Part shown: one piece after another, positions 61,119 through 64,000 of the stretch
Layout: every line of letters starts with the position of its first letter
Numbering within the stretch: position 1 is the stretch's first letter
Assembly: GCF_027944005.1 (NCBI RefSeq)
Contig: NZ_AP027204.1
Span: 1,054,001 to 1,118,000, forward strand
DNA from: Polynucleobacter sp. SHI8
Lineage (GTDB): Bacteria; Pseudomonadota; Gammaproteobacteria; Burkholderiales; Burkholderiaceae
Reading direction: 5' to 3'
DNA: 64,000 bases
The notes under the pieces: generated by a model
Seen by the model: only the letters and a program-made list of their open reading frames with translations
Database searches by the model: none
Told to the model about the DNA's origin: nothing
Translations under genes and position numbers: made by a program

Positions 61119-62909
61119 ATGCCAAAAATGAATGGTGGAGAAGTCATAGCCGAGTACTTAGTTAAGCAAAAAGTTCCCTATATCTTTGGTATTTGTGGGC
61201 ACGGTAACGTTGGTATTTTAGATGCTTTATATCATCTTAAAGATCAAATTACTTTGATTTCACCGAGGCATGAGCAATGCGCTGGTCATATGGCTGATGC
61301 GTATTTTAGGGTGAAGCATGAACCTGTTGCAACGTTAACATCCACTGGCCCAGGATCTGCTAATTTGGTTATGTCATTAGCAACAGCCTTATCTGACTCT
61401 TCTGCATTTTTAGCGATCACGGCGAATGTGCCTACATCACAAGCTAATCGTGCGCCATTTCAAGAGTTATACGCGCATAATCAGGCAGATTTTGCCCAAG
61501 TGTTGCGACCTGTTGTGAAGCGTACTTTTCAGCCTTCTCGAGTAGATATGTTGCCCCTTGCGATGCGACAGTCCTTTGATACGATGCTTACTGGCAGACC
61601 AGGACCTGTGAATATTGATGTTCCCTATAATGTTTTTCAAGAATCCGATGATGTTGAATTACAAGCTCCTGGACATCGCCTAGGTGAGCATCGTCCTGGC
61701 GCGAATGCACAAGATATTGCATTGGTGGTGCAGTTAATTAAAGCATCCAGCAGGCCTGTACTATTTATTGGTCAAGGGGTGAGTTTATCGGAAGCTAGTC
61801 CAGAGATTACCGAGCTATCCCAATCATTTGGCATACCTGTGATTACTTCACCCAATGGTATGGGGTGCGTGCCAATGGATAATCCATTAACACTGGGCTT
61901 CATTGGCCGAAATGGCGCTTATCCTGCGAACCAAGCAGGACGTCATGCAGACTTAGTAATTTGTATAGGTACACGCTTTGATGATCGCTCTTCATCATCA
62001 TGGCATCCTGGTTATTCATGGAACTTTCCATCGACAAAACTCATTCAAGTGGATATTGATCCAGCTGAATTAGGGCGTAACTATCCACCAACATTAGGCT
62101 TAATAGCAGATGCGAAAGTCTTTACGCGACAACTTCTGCAAGGGCTTGCAAATGAGACCCAAATAAAAGCTGATACTTATTTAGCGTGGCATGGAGAAAT
62201 TGCTGTTTGGCAACAGGAGTGGAATCAGTTCATGAATCCCAATTTCTCTAAAATTGAGACGCCTATTCGTCCTGAATATATTGTGGCTAGCATCAATGAT
62301 GTAGCGCCAGATGATTTAATTTTATTATTAGATTCAGGAGTGCATCACAATTGGTTTATGCAGTTTTGGAAACCAAAAAGACCACAAAGTATGCTCAATA
62401 GTTGGGGCTATTCCTCTATGGGATTTGGTGTCTGTGGGGTGTTAGGTGCTCAGCTTGCTGCGCCAGAAAGAACCTGTATTGCTGTAGTTGGTGACGGTGG
62501 ATTTATGATGGCACCCCATGTTGTCGCAACTGCGGTTGAATATAATCTGCCTTGTATTTGGGTCGTTTGGAATAATTTTGCTTGGTCAGCGATTCGGGAT
62601 ATTCAGTTAGGCATGTTTGAAGGACGTGAGATTGGCACGGCATTTTATAAAGGGACTCAGGGTCCTGGTGGCGAAAAATATAATCCTGATTTTGCGATGT
62701 GGGCGAAAGCTTGTGGAGCCGATGGTTACACGGTGACCAGAAGTGAAGATTTTCGGGGTGTTTTAGCGCAAGCCATTCAAAATAAAAGACCAACGGTGAT
62801 TGATGTCCATGTCAGTGCTGATATCAAACCCCCATCAACAGGAACTTGGCAATTACCACCAATACCCTATAGAGAACCCGTCTTTGGTAAACCATGGCAA
62901 CCCAACTAA
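61119..62909 (+). CDS. ThDP-dependent enzyme, acetolactate synthase-like
   Basis: 596 residues in the three-domain ThDP layout. The N-terminal domain has the activating Glu52 in SPRHEQCAGHMADAY and TLTSTGPGSANLVM. The central domain has RPVLFIGQGVSLSEASPEI. The C-terminal cofactor motif is VVGDGGFMMAPHVVATAVEYNLPCIWVVWNN. It is not a biosynthetic IlvB by context; it may be a decarboxylase, carboligase or IolD-like hydrolase. GGAG lies 5 nt before the ATG. The cupin gene follows after 11 nt. Confidence 0.92.
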   Translation: MPKMNGGEVIAEYLVKQKVPYIFGICGHGNVGILDALYHLKDQITLISPRHEQCAGHMADAYFRVKHEPVATLTSTGPGSANLVMSLATALSDSSAFLAITANVPTSQANRAPFQELYAHNQADFAQVLRPVVKRTFQPSRVDMLPLAMRQSFDTMLTGRPGPVNIDVPYNVFQESDDVELQAPGHRLGEHRPGANAQDIALVVQLIKASSRPVLFIGQGVSLSEASPEITELSQSFGIPVITSPNGMGCVPMDNPLTLGFIGRNGAYPANQAGRHADLVICIGTRFDDRSSSSWHPGYSWNFPSTKLIQVDIDPAELGRNYPPTLGLIADAKVFTRQLLQGLANETQIKADTYLAWHGEIAVWQQEWNQFMNPNFSKIETPIRPEYIVASINDVAPDDLILLLDSGVHHNWFMQFWKPKRPQSMLNSWGYSSMGFGVCGVLGAQLAAPERTCIAVVGDGGFMMAPHVVATAVEYNLPCIWVVWNNFAWSAIRDIQLGMFEGREIGTAFYKGTQGPGGEKYNPDFAMWAKACGADGYTVTRSEDFRGVLAQAIQNKRPTVIDVHVSADIKPPSTGTWQLPPIPYREPVFGKPWQPN

Positions 62910-62920
62910 TGGAGTAATTG

Positions 62921-63307
62921 ATGAAAAAAACAAAAACCCGTCAAGCAGTTATTCGTCATCTATCTGAAATACCTTGGATACAGTATCCAGGTCATTTTGA
63001 TCGGGCTTTATCGAAAGAAATTGTTTCACCGAATACGACAGATAGTAAGATTTTTGATTATCGGATCTCCACCTATCAACCTGGAGCCTTTGTAGAAAGT
63101 CACGTTCATCAAGTACAAGAACAGATTTATCACTTTTTAAGTGGCGAAGGGATGTTAATACTGGATGATAAAAAATACATCATGGGTGAACATGATGTGG
63201 CTTATATTCCTCCTGGCGTTGTCCATGAGTTACACAACACGGGCTTAGAAAATTTGGTCTTTTTGGTGATAACAAGCCCCGTTAATGATAAGGAAAATTT
63301 TAAATAG
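62921..63307 (+). CDS. cupin domain protein
   Basis: 128 residues forming a single cupin barrel. Motif 1 GAFVESHVHQVQEQIYHFLSGEG (in parts) supplies His, His and Glu, and motif 2 VAYIPPGVVHELHNTG supplies the last His, so metal binding is likely. GGAG precedes the ATG. Co-transcription with the ThDP enzyme suggests it acts on the same substrate, as an isomerase, dioxygenase or binding protein. It ends 10 nt from the converging SDR gene. Confidence 0.88.
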   Translation: MKKTKTRQAVIRHLSEIPWIQYPGHFDRALSKEIVSPNTTDSKIFDYRISTYQPGAFVESHVHQVQEQIYHFLSGEGMLILDDKKYIMGEHDVAYIPPGVVHELHNTGLENLVFLVITSPVNDKENFK

Positions 63308-63317
63308 TCAGTTTGTT

Positions 63318-64000
63318 TTATTGAGCTGCATATCCACCGTCAACCAATATATCTGAACCAGTTACAAATGCAGATGCATCACTGGCTAGATAGACTGCTG
63401 CGAGAGCGATTTCTTCGGGTTGCGCAAGTCTGCCTAATAAATGCATAGGGCCTAAAGCCTCTCTTGCCTTTTCCATCGTACCAAAACGGAGCGTCATCCG
63501 CTCCGTTTCAACAGCACCTGGAGAGATCGTATTGGTGCGAATTTGATCTGCAGCGTGATCAATTGCCATCGCGCGAGCTAAGTTAATAAGGCCACCTTTT
63601 ATGGCGCAGTACACTGCACGATTTGCAGTACCAACTCTACCAAGTTGAGATGCAATATGAATAATTGATCCTGATTTTGCGGCAATCATGTGTGGAATGG
63701 TGGCCTTACTCATTAAAAAAGCACCCGTCAAATTGACAGAAATAGCCTTATTCCAATCAACTAGGGAATAGTCAGCAACACTACCACTAGGATCTTTTGC
63801 TGCGGCACCATTCATGAGGACATGAATCGAGTTTCCGTAGGCTTTGGCAACTGTTGCTACAGCAGCTTGCGTCGCTGGCTCATCACTCACATCTACATAA
63901 ACTCCAATTGCTTGACCGCCCATATCAGTAATTTCAGCGGCGGTTCGCTTTGCATTTTCTTCAAGAAAGTCTAAACAGCCAACTTGAGCACCTGCTTGAG
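63318..64000 (-). CDS. SDR family oxidoreductase, 5' part beyond window
   Basis: The visible 227 residues cover the SDR fold from just after the cofactor loop (AQVGCLDFLEENAKR at the edge) to the C-terminus VTGSDILVDGGYAAQ. The active site is normal: the Ser in HIASQLG and YCAIKGG (YxxxK). The N-terminal TGxxxGIG segment lies beyond 64000. The first internal Met (63923) is not the real start, because the same frame runs to the edge with a good SDR sequence. It converges on the cupin gene. Substrate unknown. Confidence 0.9.
   Translation of the reverse strand, partial: QAGAQVGCLDFLEENAKRTAAEITDMGGQAIGVYVDVSDEPATQAAVATVAKAYGNSIHVLMNGAAAKDPSGSVADYSLVDWNKAISVNLTGAFLMSKATIPHMIAAKSGSIIHIASQLGRVGTANRAVYCAIKGGLINLARAMAIDHAADQIRTNTISPGAVETERMTLRFGTMEKAREALGPMHLLGRLAQPEEIALAAVYLASDASAFVTGSDILVDGGYAAQ

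Noticed and set aside
63318..63923. SDR gene taken as complete with start at 63923
   Set aside because: The frame continues to the window edge with typical SDR sequence, so the internal Met is not the start; reported as partial instead.
1..64000. CRISPR arrays, toxin-antitoxin pairs, prophage or integron signals
   Set aside because: No regular direct repeats, cas genes, paired small toxin/antitoxin genes, integrase or phage structural genes were seen on reading through the window.

Overview
The window reads as a chromosomal segment of a low-G+C betaproteobacterium of the order Burkholderiales, similar to Polynucleobacter and its freshwater relatives. This is inferred from several things: six Bug-type (TctC) tricarboxylate-transporter solute-binding proteins; a typical betaproteobacterial gene stock (acnB, gcdH, msrPQ, darP, selO, a long-form thiE in a thiCOSGE operon, DUF6279 lipoprotein, DUF3563-like small protein); and an A+T-rich base composition with frequent TTG and GTG starts. 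No rRNA, prophage, CRISPR array or plasmid function is visible. The only mobile element is one TnpB-only IS200/IS605-type insertion.

Layout. 1-9.4 kb: the 5' two thirds of acnB, small membrane or secreted proteins (YidB, DUF805, MAPEG, zinc ribbon), a beta-keto-acid cleavage enzyme and a cyclase-family hydrolase whose divergent interval holds a perfect 12-bp hairpin, a 28-codon ORF and a palindrome, then a LysR regulator, DUF2252 and a lone molybdate-type binding protein. 9.4-20 kb: poorly characterised exported proteins, an inward-rectifier K+ channel, a DUF6279 lipoprotein coupled to a Bug protein, an exported trio (Bug, RidA-like, Tat amidohydrolase), a small membrane protein, a periplasmic metallophosphoesterase and initiator tRNA-Met. 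20-27 kb: MscS channel, MBL-fold hydrolase, Kup K+ transporter, ketopantoate-reductase-like protein, glutaryl-CoA dehydrogenase, queuosine-precursor transporter. 27-33 kb: six tightly packed minus-strand genes (2OG dioxygenase, GT39, flippase-like UPF0104 protein, GT9, PAP2, rlmJ) that look like an envelope-glycan operon. 33-42 kb: msrPQ, an Old Yellow Enzyme, HNH endonuclease, FemAB-like GNAT, CMD and Rieske proteins, darP, selO and a Bug protein.

42-48 kb: thiamine biosynthesis. The thiCOSGE operon sits behind a TPP riboswitch whose likely expression platform sequesters the thiC Shine-Dalgarno sequence, and thiD converges on thiE. 48-55.5 kb: a catabolic set of aldo/keto reductase, two SDRs, a Gfo/Idh/MocA dehydrogenase, two Bug proteins and an FAD-linked 2-hydroxyacid dehydrogenase. 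55.5-59.3 kb: a SUMF1-domain protein whose stop codon lies in the end of the TnpB-only element, followed by flavocytochrome c sulfide dehydrogenase (fccAB type). 59.3-64 kb: a maleate-isomerase-like protein without the family cysteines, another Bug protein, a ThDP enzyme, a cupin and an SDR cut by the window edge.

Overall this is a metabolically flexible heterotroph investing in periplasmic capture of organic acids, with sulfide oxidation as an accessory trait. I found no clear new defence or mobile system. The best leads are the exported RidA/amidohydrolase/Bug trio, the TnpB with an altered RuvC-II motif, the hairpin at the BKACE leader, the Cys-less racemase-like protein and several small genes. 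All functions come from recognising sequence motifs by eye; no database search was run.
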